From positions 1 to 64,000 of the forward strand of contig JAGVKB010000037.1 of NCBI GenBank assembly GCA_020050835.1: 64,000 nucleotides of DNA, read 5' to 3'. This document shows, piece after piece, positions 9,694-18,002 of the stretch. Each line of letters starts with the position of its first letter. Positions within the stretch are counted from its first letter, which is position 1. This stretch comes from Candidatus Obscuribacterales bacterium. GTDB taxonomy: Bacteria; Cyanobacteriota; Vampirovibrionia; Obscuribacterales; Obscuribacteraceae. The notes beneath the pieces are model-generated. The model saw nothing but the letters and a program-made list of their open reading frames with translations. It searched no databases and had not been told where the DNA came from. The translations under genes and the position numbers were made by a program.

Positions 9694-10929
9694 GTGGTCA
9701 AGCATTTCGCAATTGCCCTTATCGCTGCGGTCCTGGTCCTAACGCAGAGCCCGGCTGCGCTGGCGGCAGAACCGCAGACGTCCAGTAGTCTCACTGCTCA
9801 AAGTAGTTCTAAGTTCGGGCTGGCGCTCCTTAGAAAGCTTGGCGGTCAATCGAAGAATCTCTTTATCTGTCCACTTAGCATTCACACCTGCTTGGAAATG
9901 GCATTGGCTGGAGCGAAAGGAAAGACCGCGCAAGAGATGGCAGAAGTCCTCGGCTTGAGTGGACATGCCATGCCGGAAGTCGAAGCTGACTACAGTAGTT
10001 TTATGAGTAAGCTCACCACAAAACCTCAATTCGCAGGTTTTGAGGGACCGGGTGCGGCTGTTCAGCTCGAATTTGCGAACTCCTTGTGGAGCCACAAAGA
10101 TCTCAACCTGGTGCCTTCCTACGTCAGCTTGCTGAAGAACACATATAAAGCCGAGTGCACCGCGCTGGACTTCGCAAACCCATCAGCGCCAGGGCGGATC
10201 AACTCCTGGGTCAAGCAGTGTACTCATGGCAAGATCGATTCAGTGATTCAATCCCTGGACCCGGCAGATTTGCTCGTGCTGGTTAATGCTGCTTACTTCA
10301 AGGCGCACTGGGAGCATGAATTTAGTAAAAGCCAAACCCGGCCGAGTAGTTTCTATCTCGGGAGCGGAAAGGTTGTAAAAGTACCGATGATGCACGCGAG
10401 CCGGCGCTTTGAGTATTACGAAGACAAGGATGTTCAGCTGATTTCACTGCCGTATACGGACTCGCATTTTCAGATGTATATAGTCTTACCGCAGAAAACA
10501 TTGTCTATCGGCAAGTTTTGCGCGATGCTAACCGCTGAGAATTGGAGTAAGTGGAAGCAGTGCTCTAATCGTGAGGGAGCGCTGGCAGTTCCCAAGTTCA
10601 AGCTGGAGTATCAGATCGGGCTTAAGAGCATTCTTGCTGAAATGGGAATGCCAACCGCCTTCTCAATCGCTGCAGACTTTTCCAAGATGACTGCTCGCAA
10701 GGCTTTGATCAGCGATGTGATTCATAAGACGTTTGTCGATGTCAATGAGGAAGGGACTGAAGCTGCGGCTGTGACGGCAATCCCAATCGCTGGTGCGGGT
10801 TTCCACGAACCGGAAAAGCCGTTTTCCATGGTAGTCGACCGCCCGTTTTTCTTCGCTCTGGAGTCAAACGGGTTTGAGCAACAAACCGATGCACTTATTT
10901 TTGCCGGAACGGTGGTCGATCCCCGCTAA
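9694..10929 (+). CDS. Inhibitory-type serpin, exported
   Basis: From the GTG at 9694 the product is 411 residues with a signal peptide 'VVKHFAIALIAAVLVLTQSPAALAA'. GAGG eight bases upstream decides this start; a TTG at 9652 has none. Serpin hallmarks are present: 'NSLWSHKDL', 'INSWVKQCTHGKI', 'LVNAAYFKAHWEHEF', and the C-terminal 'DRPFFFALES'. The hinge of the reactive-centre loop, 'EEGTEAAAVTA' (residues 352-362), has the small side chains of an inhibitory serpin; only Val360 at P9 departs from the usual set. Counting from the hinge puts P1 near Ala368 in 'IAGAGF', suggesting an elastase-like target. It is probably a periplasmic or secreted suicide inhibitor of serine, or possibly cysteine, proteases. 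Confidence 0.92.
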   Translation: MVKHFAIALIAAVLVLTQSPAALAAEPQTSSSLTAQSSSKFGLALLRKLGGQSKNLFICPLSIHTCLEMALAGAKGKTAQEMAEVLGLSGHAMPEVEADYSSFMSKLTTKPQFAGFEGPGAAVQLEFANSLWSHKDLNLVPSYVSLLKNTYKAECTALDFANPSAPGRINSWVKQCTHGKIDSVIQSLDPADLLVLVNAAYFKAHWEHEFSKSQTRPSSFYLGSGKVVKVPMMHASRRFEYYEDKDVQLISLPYTDSHFQMYIVLPQKTLSIGKFCAMLTAENWSKWKQCSNREGALAVPKFKLEYQIGLKSILAEMGMPTAFSIAADFSKMTARKALISDVIHKTFVDVNEEGTEAAAVTAIPIAGAGFHEPEKPFSMVVDRPFFFALESNGFEQQTDALIFAGTVVDPR

Positions 10930-10945
10930 GGCGAATGGTAGTAAC

Positions 10946-11236
10946 TCAGTTCAGCGGTTCGAGTACTACTACTTCTGCTGATTCGGTAAGCTCCTGCGCG
11001 CGCTTTTCAAGATTTAGAAAGTGCGGGGTTTTCATATGATCGTCGAGCATTGCTTTGCTGGTCCATTCTTCGACAAACCAGTATTCGGCAGGGTTCTCGG
11101 CCGAACGGTGCAAAATGTACTTGATGCAGCCAGGTTCCTTTCGGGTCGGAGCAATCATCAACTTTAACTCATTTAAAGTTTCCTCTTCTTTTCCAGGTTT
11201 GGCCACAATCTTCGCGACTACTCCGATCTGGCTCAT
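10946..11236 (-). CDS. ABM/YgiN-type quinol monooxygenase-like protein
   Basis: The 96-residue single-domain protein has the antibiotic biosynthesis monooxygenase (ABM) ferredoxin-like fold pattern: 'IGVVAKIVAKPGKEEETLNELKLM', then 'EPGCIKYILHRSAENPAEYWFVEEW', then 'DDHMKTPHFLNL'. The family acts on quinols and polyketide-like substrates, often as homodimers and without metal or flavin. It ends 17 bp from the convergent serpin stop codon. A role in quinone turnover or oxidative stress is a family-level inference. Confidence 0.85.
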   Translation of the reverse strand: MSQIGVVAKIVAKPGKEEETLNELKLMIAPTRKEPGCIKYILHRSAENPAEYWFVEEWTSKAMLDDHMKTPHFLNLEKRAQELTESAEVVVLEPLN

Positions 11237-11426
11237 GACAATCCTCCCGGTTCAATTTGAGAAAAACAGAATTGTACCTTGCCATCTTTGGGACCTTGAT
11301 GAAATCACATTTCGCGACATTCTGGTGCAGAAGCCGGTATTCTTTAGGAGTGCTCGATCACAAATTCGTCATTTGTCAGTGGCAGGATGCTTACTGTGAC
11401 GTGACCTGAGGCGAAGTGTTGTTGTC

Positions 11427-12854
11427 ATGCGGAATCCTGCTATGAGTTCTCCCTCTCTCTCTTACAAATTGTTCAGCTGCACCGGGTTCTGTTTGTTACT
11501 TAGCCTGTCGCTTGTCCTACCACCATCGGTGGCGGCGTCCGCTATCAGTCAAGCTGATCCGGACAGTCCGATCGAATCGGTTGCTCGGACAATTATGAAG
11601 GACGAAGTGCAATTAGCTCGCCATAACTTGCAGTACCGCCAGAACGCTGCGAAACAGGGGCGTTGGAAGGGTGTTCGTTACTTCATGTTCCAGCAAACCA
11701 ACAATGTTTTGACCACTACCGGGTTGATCGTCGCTGTTAGTGAACGAATGTCGCACATCCATGGCGATCAATTCAAGCACCTGCATACCGGGGCTCTTAT
11801 GCATGGCAATGTTCTCGGAGGTGTCGGGCAGACGATTGCTGGCGGTGGATCAATCCTGGAATTTCTCATTAATGGCTATCACTCTGTCGATGCACTACAT
11901 CGCGGATTCTCACCCGGGCAAGCGAAGAGCTACACGGTCAAATTGGTCGAGAAGATCGACCAGAATTTAGACGAATTCAATCGTATCGCCCAGCAAGAGA
12001 TTGCCAGCGGCAAGTCTATTGCCGGTGAAGTACACGCAAGGGAAGCTAAGGTGCTGACTGATATTCGGGATGTACTAGTGGCTGAGTTTGATGGTTCTCA
12101 CATTGGTGCGATGCGCTCGCTTTGGTACCAACAATCTTTCTATGTGCTCGATACAGCAAAAAATGTTACCGGTGCTGTCGGCAATCTGTTTGGCTATAAG
12201 GCACTCAGGCAGCGGAGACGCCTCTTTAACCAACCGGCTGCCGTTCTGGTGACTGTCTCCGGTTCGCTCAATGCTGTCAATCCGATTTTATCCAGGCTAA
12301 TCGGCAAGGCTATGGGTTCGCTCGACGGTTACTTATTGAAAAAGTCCGGGTTGGTGCGTGTCGATGATGCACTTGCCAATTTGAAGACTGACTCTGCTGC
12401 GTTGAAGGCTGCCTGCGATCGTTCGAAGGACGAGGGCACTACCGCCTTGATGTCCTCTCTCAACCGCTTGGATTTGTATTCCGTTCACGACGAGCGCTTC
12501 GATCAACAACTTAAGATGAGGCAAAAGGAAACTCGCACCAATAATCGGGTGGCTGTTCAAAATGTCCTGTCTGGGCTTTTCATCGGGTCGACGAAGATCG
12601 CCAATGGTGCCGAATTCCTCGTTGCCGGCTACAAGTATCCCAAAGATGCCCGGATGACCAACGTTATGCTTGGAACCGGCGCAATTCCGTATTTGGTCGG
12701 GTCGAGCTTCGGCACCTTGGACAACTTGCGAATCTTGGTACAACGTGAAATAGATCACTATCGCCTCGGCCGCAAGCAGCAGTTGCCCGGACAATTGATC
12801 AAGCAGCAACTTGAAAGCTTGGACGCTCTCGAGAAATCGATCGATCAGCTCTAG
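11427..12854 (+). CDS. Exported protein of unknown function
   Basis: The 475-residue product begins with a signal peptide (hydrophobic about residues 15-35, 'GFCLLLSLSLVLPPSVAASA'). The rest is mostly helical, with several Gly/Ala-rich hydrophobic patches ('TGALMHGNVLGGVGQTIAGGGSILEFLING', 'AVLVTVSGSLNAVNPILSRLIG', 'LGTGAIPYLVGSSFGTL') that could be amphipathic or membrane-associated helices. I do not recognise a family. ATG at 11442 is an alternative start; neither has a strong ribosome site. It converges on the MFS transporter gene. Confidence 0.7.
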   Translation: MRNPAMSSPSLSYKLFSCTGFCLLLSLSLVLPPSVAASAISQADPDSPIESVARTIMKDEVQLARHNLQYRQNAAKQGRWKGVRYFMFQQTNNVLTTTGLIVAVSERMSHIHGDQFKHLHTGALMHGNVLGGVGQTIAGGGSILEFLINGYHSVDALHRGFSPGQAKSYTVKLVEKIDQNLDEFNRIAQQEIASGKSIAGEVHAREAKVLTDIRDVLVAEFDGSHIGAMRSLWYQQSFYVLDTAKNVTGAVGNLFGYKALRQRRRLFNQPAAVLVTVSGSLNAVNPILSRLIGKAMGSLDGYLLKKSGLVRVDDALANLKTDSAALKAACDRSKDEGTTALMSSLNRLDLYSVHDERFDQQLKMRQKETRTNNRVAVQNVLSGLFIGSTKIANGAEFLVAGYKYPKDARMTNVMLGTGAIPYLVGSSFGTLDNLRILVQREIDHYRLGRKQQLPGQLIKQQLESLDALEKSIDQL

Positions 12855-12897
12855 TCTAGTCCAACTGGGTCGACTTCTTCTGCGGCAGTCAACCGAC

Positions 12898-14112
12898 TCA
12901 TGAGAGCGAGCCGCGATGCTTTTGGGTGGTCTGTATTGCTGCGGCAGCGAGAAACAAGAATACGGCCACCAGGGCATAAGAAAGATTGATACCGAATCTA
13001 TCGCTGAGTAAGCCGAGGAACAAAGGGGCGATCAAAATTGCGGAGCCGGTGCTCAGGGACATTCGAGTGGTTGCTTTTGTCGCTTGATTTAGTACTGAGC
13101 CGATCGCTTCAGATAAGCAGAGCGGGTAAATGTTTGATTCTCCCAGTCCCATTATCAGCAATCCAAGCAGGTTAAGAGGTAAGCTGCGACTGAGCCAAAA
13201 CAAAAGGAAACCGGCCAGCGCTGCCCAGGCCGAAACCGGCAGCAGCTGTGCAACGGAGAAGCGGCTCAGTAGCCGAGTGCCGGCGAAGCGGCCCACGAAC
13301 ATTCCCAGCAAAAAGACGCTCATCGAGATAGCCGCGTCGGATTTGGAGAGATGCAGAGTCTGTGCAGTGAATTCGGAGCTCCAGAAGGCTACTGACCATT
13401 CGCTGGCAACGCTGAGAAAGATAACCGCAAACAGTATCCAGTAGGTTGAAGAAAGTCTTGGACCGCCACTAACTATCGCTGAGCTCTCGACCTGGGTCCT
13501 GATGCTTGAGAACGCTCCTATGTTCGGGCCGAAGACTGCGGCAAACAGTCCGATCGAATAGAGCAAGGTGCCTCGCCAGTCCAGCCCGAATTTGGCCAGC
13601 AGGCTGATGGTCATTGGTGCCAGGAATCCACACACCGAAGAAGCGATATAGCATTCAGTAATACCAATGGCTCGTTGTGCGCCAAATCGGTCAGACATTA
13701 GGGTGGTGATCGCCTGTCCCATGATGCAACCACCGAAGCCGATCAGTGTAGCACCTGATATAGTGGCAACCAGCGACTGCCCGAATACTACTAAAGCTGT
13801 GCCGAAGGCTACCGCCATTGCTCCGGATAGGATAGCTCTTCGTTGTCCGGCCCGGACGATGATCAAGTTGCCGGTTAAGCCGGCAAGAATGGGACCAGTT
13901 GCCAGCGCACTGAAATGAAGAGCCGCGGCAGAACAGGACAGGTGCATCTCCGAGCGCAGAAATGGCACGAATGCGCCAAATGCGGCCCAAACGTATGACC
14001 AGTAGCCGAAAAGAAAGTAGCCGATCAAGGTAAGGCGATCTCGAACGAAACCGGACGCTGCCGGCAGGGCCGCGGTTAAGGTAGATTGTTCATGATTGTC
14101 GCTGACGGTCAT
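12898..14112 (-). CDS. Major facilitator superfamily transporter
   Basis: The 404-residue protein has about twelve hydrophobic segments separated by short loops, the standard MFS size. The loop after helix 2 ('LTGNLIIVRAGQRRAILSG') matches the MFS motif A region, with the matching loop in the second half ('GRFAGTRLLSRFSVAQL'). The central loop near residues 190-215 is charged. The substrate cannot be read from the sequence. It is monocistronic by spacing (123 bp from the upstream DUF4239 gene on the same strand). Confidence 0.88.
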   Translation of the reverse strand: MTVSDNHEQSTLTAALPAASGFVRDRLTLIGYFLFGYWSYVWAAFGAFVPFLRSEMHLSCSAAALHFSALATGPILAGLTGNLIIVRAGQRRAILSGAMAVAFGTALVVFGQSLVATISGATLIGFGGCIMGQAITTLMSDRFGAQRAIGITECYIASSVCGFLAPMTISLLAKFGLDWRGTLLYSIGLFAAVFGPNIGAFSSIRTQVESSAIVSGGPRLSSTYWILFAVIFLSVASEWSVAFWSSEFTAQTLHLSKSDAAISMSVFLLGMFVGRFAGTRLLSRFSVAQLLPVSAWAALAGFLLFWLSRSLPLNLLGLLIMGLGESNIYPLCLSEAIGSVLNQATKATTRMSLSTGSAILIAPLFLGLLSDRFGINLSYALVAVFLFLAAAAIQTTQKHRGSLS

Positions 14113-14235
14113 TTCCTAGTCTCAGGGGCTGGGATTGGTGTCCCCCGTGCAAACAACAGCTATGATAACCCTCTTGCTTCGTATAGAGTAGGTTTGTAAA
14201 GGGCAATTTCGCTTTGGATTCGAGGTTCGTATCGG

Positions 14236-15021
14236 CTATCGTGCCTGGCTGCTGATGCGGTTTTCGTAGATGCCCTGATTGATTCGAAACGCTTCGGTCG
14301 AGATCTTCAAGTCGCCTGAGAATGGATAGCCGAACAAAATGACCAGATACATGTTGAGAGAGATCAGCATGGCTACCATCGCTGTCATGGCGATCTGCAA
14401 TCGCAAGTTTTCCAGACCGAAGAAGAAAGTGAAAAAGACGGTTATGATACCGCCTACAATCAGTGTTATCCACTCGATCGCCGGTACACCATCCATCACC
14501 ATGTTGATTCGCGTTCTTCGACACTGCCATACTTGGCTGGCATCCGCAACCATTTGAGCAAAGAGAACCTTCTGAGTCTCCGTTTTAGGCTCGATCTCGA
14601 TTAATTCTTGCAATAGCGATACCGCCATTCGGCGTGCCACTGGGCAATAGGAGCCGCTATCCATGTCTTGCCATTCAGTATTAAGGACTTGGTTGGAATA
14701 ATCGATGCAGAATTTCTTGATCTCTTCGCGTTTTGGCTCTTCTAAGCAAGATGACAAAATGAATATATCAGCCAGGCTGTTCGCTTCCCTTTCGGTGATA
14801 TCTCTGGCTTGTTGGAACTTCTGCATAGCATCAACTACGATTAGCCCGAGCAGGACGGCATACAAAGTTCCAACTACCGACAACAGGTAGCCCCCGACAT
14901 CATGCGAGGCTCGCAGTCCGTTCAAGTCAATCAGTCTGCGGGTTAGAAGAAGTCCTAACACGGCAAGAATGCCGCTGCCGATCACAAAAAGCGCGCCGCC
15001 CGGATAGGTATCTAGTCCCAT
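14236..15021 (-). CDS. DUF4239 (bestrophin-like) membrane protein
   Basis: The 261-residue protein has two N-terminal membrane segments (about 10-27 and 45-64) with 'VGTLYAVLLGLIVVDAMQKFQ' at the second, a soluble helical middle, and two C-terminal segments (about 185-225). This 2+2 layout and the 'GTLYAVLLGLIV' sequence are typical of the DUF4239 family, which is remotely related to bestrophin anion channels. Ion conduction is not shown for this family as far as I know. Confidence 0.85.
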   Translation of the reverse strand: MGLDTYPGGALFVIGSGILAVLGLLLTRRLIDLNGLRASHDVGGYLLSVVGTLYAVLLGLIVVDAMQKFQQARDITEREANSLADIFILSSCLEEPKREEIKKFCIDYSNQVLNTEWQDMDSGSYCPVARRMAVSLLQELIEIEPKTETQKVLFAQMVADASQVWQCRRTRINMVMDGVPAIEWITLIVGGIITVFFTFFFGLENLRLQIAMTAMVAMLISLNMYLVILFGYPFSGDLKISTEAFRINQGIYENRISSQAR

Positions 15022-15164
15022 TGATTAGCCTTGTGAGGTGGGAGTTTGACTCAGCCGGCCGTATCGATTGTCTAACGTCCGGTCTAAATTCAGTCTACCC
15101 GGGTTGCGGATGAATCAGCGGGGTGATTTGGATAAAAGACCATGCTTCTGCTGCAAATCAATGA

Positions 15165-16790
15165 TTATCTGCTTTTCCTTTTGCTTGACAGAAAGTCCCA
15201 GACCACGTCGGTGCCTTTGAAGCTTCGGCAGACGTTGCCGTCAATGCTCTCATCGCTTCCTGGCCAGCCGTGCCCACTGCCTTTCATGGTAAGGATAACT
15301 ACTTCTGCTCCACTTCTTTTGCTCGTAAACGTCTCTTTGTTAACTCCCGGGAATAGTTCAGCTACTCGGCGATCGTCAGATTGATTGTTCTTCGTCCAGA
15401 AGTTGCGAGCATAGGACAGCGGTTTCATGATCGGAAAGAGCGGTGTAAATCGACGTCCATTGAACGGAACCAACCAATCTTCCGTTCCGTTAATCATCAT
15501 GACCGGTATCGCAATGCCTGGACCTCTTTCGGAGCCATTCTGGCAACCTGCTACCGAGACCAAGGCAGCTACGCGTTCAGGAAACTTGCAGGCGACTTCG
15601 TGGGCAATCATGCCACCATTCGAGTATCCAACCACATAGTTGCGAGACTTGTCAGTGCTCAACTTGGTGTCAATCTTGTTCATTAGCTGCTCGACAAAGG
15701 CGATTTCGTCTACCCGGTAGTTCGGGTTGTTGTTGAGATTCCATTGTCTCCACCTGTTTGGAAGCCAACCTTCAGCTTTTGGGTAGACAACAATAAAATT
15801 CTCCTGATCCGCCTTTTTGTTCATCTGCGTGTATCTGGCCAGCTGTTGGTCATCACCTGTAAAGTAATGGAAAAAATACATCACCGGCAGCGCCTTCTTG
15901 CCGTCATAGCCCGGAGGAATATGAACGCTAAATTCTCGCTTGATTCCACCGACTGTAATCGAGAGGCGATGGTCACCAGGTGTCTGCGGAATGTCACGCG
16001 AATTCGCGCGCTGGTGCTCGGCGTACTTCTCTAAGTCTTTACGGGTGATTCCTTTCGTGTCTTTGTACCAGAGCTCGTCTCTATGCGATCGTTCGATCTG
16101 TTCGTACTTGATGTCCGCTTGTCTCAGGGCGTGGGTGACGCTGGGACCCAGTGCCTTAGCCCACTTCTGTGATTCAAGCAGCTTACGAATCTCAAGTCTG
16201 GAGATGAAGCCATCATTGTTGAAGTCGAGAGTCGTGAAATGCTCCTTGCCAAAATCCAGGATCAGGTTAGGCAAGAACTGCTTTGATGGATCTTTGATTG
16301 TCTTTTGTTCGTTGCTAAAGTCCGCTGCTAGGAGATGCTCATTCGAGAAGGCACGCATCTTACTTCTCTGCGCAAACTGTTTTAAGTCTGCAGGAGAAAT
16401 TTTAGTCTCCCAGCCCCACTGATCGTTGCTCAACTTTGCAATCTCGTTTACATGCTTGCGCATGTAACGGAGGAGCCCCTTCTCCAGCGGATTGGTAGCA
16501 GCACAAAGTAATCTCGACCCGGTAATGCGATCGAGCTCAGAGGCACCGATGTAGCCGTCACTATCAAGGTCCAGCGCCGAAAAGTTGGCAATTGCGTAGG
16601 ATTTGGCCAGGGTGGGCAATAGCCCTTTCTTGTCAGCCTCTTGCATCACATCTTGAATAAACTTAGCAGACGCGTTCGCTTGGCCAGCTTTTGCTGATGC
16701 TTCAAATAGCGCTTGAAGCTCGACATCGATTGAGCCGTTTGCGGCGCCTTTTTCAAGGCGCGTTACCCATTGCTGTTGCTCAGCTCCCAT
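15165..16790 (-). CDS. EF-hand/alpha-beta hydrolase fusion (feruloyl-esterase/PHB-depolymerase-like)
   Basis: Residues 1-260 hold two EF-hand modules: calcium loops at 74-85 ('DLDSDGYIGASE') and 189-200 ('DFNNDGFISRLE'), each followed about 45 residues later by the motif described under findings ('SNDQWGWETKISPADL', 'HRDELWYKDTKGITRKDL'). Residues 275-541 form an esterase of the LpqC/PHB depolymerase type: Ser390 in 'GYSNGG', Asp438 in 'NGTEDWLVPF' and His507 in 'GSGHGWPG' make a full catalytic triad, and 'PVMYFFHYF' precedes the oxyanion region. No signal peptide is visible, unlike most secreted relatives. Calcium control of an esterase is a reasonable inference. The natural ester substrate is unknown. 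Confidence 0.88.
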   Translation of the reverse strand: MGAEQQQWVTRLEKGAANGSIDVELQALFEASAKAGQANASAKFIQDVMQEADKKGLLPTLAKSYAIANFSALDLDSDGYIGASELDRITGSRLLCAATNPLEKGLLRYMRKHVNEIAKLSNDQWGWETKISPADLKQFAQRSKMRAFSNEHLLAADFSNEQKTIKDPSKQFLPNLILDFGKEHFTTLDFNNDGFISRLEIRKLLESQKWAKALGPSVTHALRQADIKYEQIERSHRDELWYKDTKGITRKDLEKYAEHQRANSRDIPQTPGDHRLSITVGGIKREFSVHIPPGYDGKKALPVMYFFHYFTGDDQQLARYTQMNKKADQENFIVVYPKAEGWLPNRWRQWNLNNNPNYRVDEIAFVEQLMNKIDTKLSTDKSRNYVVGYSNGGMIAHEVACKFPERVAALVSVAGCQNGSERGPGIAIPVMMINGTEDWLVPFNGRRFTPLFPIMKPLSYARNFWTKNNQSDDRRVAELFPGVNKETFTSKRSGAEVVILTMKGSGHGWPGSDESIDGNVCRSFKGTDVVWDFLSSKRKSR

Positions 16791-16919
16791 ACCATTGCCC
16801 TCGCACCAACGTCCGGATTATGCCAACAGAAGAAGGGAGATGTTCTGCAAGTTGTCTATATACGGCTAGAGCAGATTTTTGCCAGCGAAGTGTGCGCTAT
16901 TTTGAAATTAGTGATCCGG

Positions 16920-17729
16920 CTATTTTTCTGCTTCCGTCACCTTTTTCTCGAAGGCAGCCTGTTCCAGCGGAACAACTTTGCCTGGATCGTCATTGTCAGT
17001 CATTATCTGTATGCCGGGAAAACGTCCATCAGCACTTGTACGTTCATAGACCGTGATAAAGTCTTTATCGCCGACTACTGCTGCAAAACCATACTCATTT
17101 TTCCCCACGCGCGGAAGCGCAGCCAGATCGCGCATGAATGTAAGTGACATGTGCACTTCTTTGAGGTTGTTCTTGGTGACAGGCATTGGTTTTGCCATCT
17201 TGAGCGTTTCATTTAACGAATCGACGATTGCAGATTCAAAACTAGATTGTGCGTTGGACTCCTTGATGTCTTTGCCAGGCAGAAAAGTATTGTTAGTAAC
17301 GACAACACTGCTGTCAGGATTGATGCGGATTCCCACTGTCTCCTGTGCGTTTAGCGGTGCGTTCTTTAGCCAGTTGGCGTAGAGCTTATCATCGAATGCA
17401 GTTAGCCATGTAGTCCAGTTGGTAGCTTCGTCTTCCCCGCTCCATTTGTCTGGATAAAGCTGAACACGTGTTTCAATCGAAGTTAGAACGCAGTAAACAT
17501 TCCCGCCGCGCATTCCGATGCGTGCGGAACCGTTGGCGGTGGCAAGGTCCGACTTTGTGAGATTCACTCTGTTTGCCTGAGCCATGCTTTCTGGGGTTGG
17601 CTCGGCCGAAGTTGCTGCAGTTAACGGTGCAAGAAAAATGGCAATGGTCAATAAGGCAGAGGCAAATTTACGTCCCGTCTTCAAAAAAAGAAAGACTCTT
17701 CTCTGCAAATTCCATAGAGTCGTTTTCAT
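16920..17729 (-). CDS. Exported protein with TonB-C-like domain
   Basis: The 269-residue product carries a signal peptide (about residues 20-42, ending 'ATSAEP'). A central segment, 'WTTWLTAFDDKLYANWLKN...VGIRINPDSSVVVTNN...FESAIVDSLNETLKM', has the beta-alpha-beta pattern of the TonB C-terminal domain seen in the two other proteins of this window (5478-6764 and 21738-22799). The C-terminal 70 residues are a separate charged region. It has no TonB membrane anchor. Function is unknown; a periplasmic binding role is inferred. Confidence 0.65.
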   Translation of the reverse strand: MKTTLWNLQRRVFLFLKTGRKFASALLTIAIFLAPLTAATSAEPTPESMAQANRVNLTKSDLATANGSARIGMRGGNVYCVLTSIETRVQLYPDKWSGEDEATNWTTWLTAFDDKLYANWLKNAPLNAQETVGIRINPDSSVVVTNNTFLPGKDIKESNAQSSFESAIVDSLNETLKMAKPMPVTKNNLKEVHMSLTFMRDLAALPRVGKNEYGFAAVVGDKDFITVYERTSADGRFPGIQIMTDNDDPGKVVPLEQAAFEKKVTEAEK

Positions 17730-18002
17730 TGTAATTGTTCCTGTTGTTATGCTGTTGCAAAATTTTAGTATCGTCTGTCAAGTACATACTGTACAAATAG
17801 TCTCAATAAATCTGCGCATTTTCAATGCCGATCCCTGTTTTTCAGTGTTTGCCCCGGGAATCGGGAACGGGTCGCGTCCGGCATAGCTTGGCAGTCCGGT
17901 CCCCGCTGTCAAGTATGCGAGAGCGACCTGAAGCAATGTAAAAGAAGCATTTGGAGGCGTAGTAAATGCATACCCGTTCTGGTCTCCGGCATCCATTGAC
18001 TT

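Noticed and set aside
12333-12977. 214-codon minus-strand frame
   Set aside because: Overlaps the exported protein gene and the MFS gene end; no ribosome site and no protein-like pattern.
17778-17996. 72-codon minus-strand frame six bases after murE
   Set aside because: Codon pattern is passable and it starts with ATG, but there is no ribosome site and no recognisable family. I could not decide, so I left it out.
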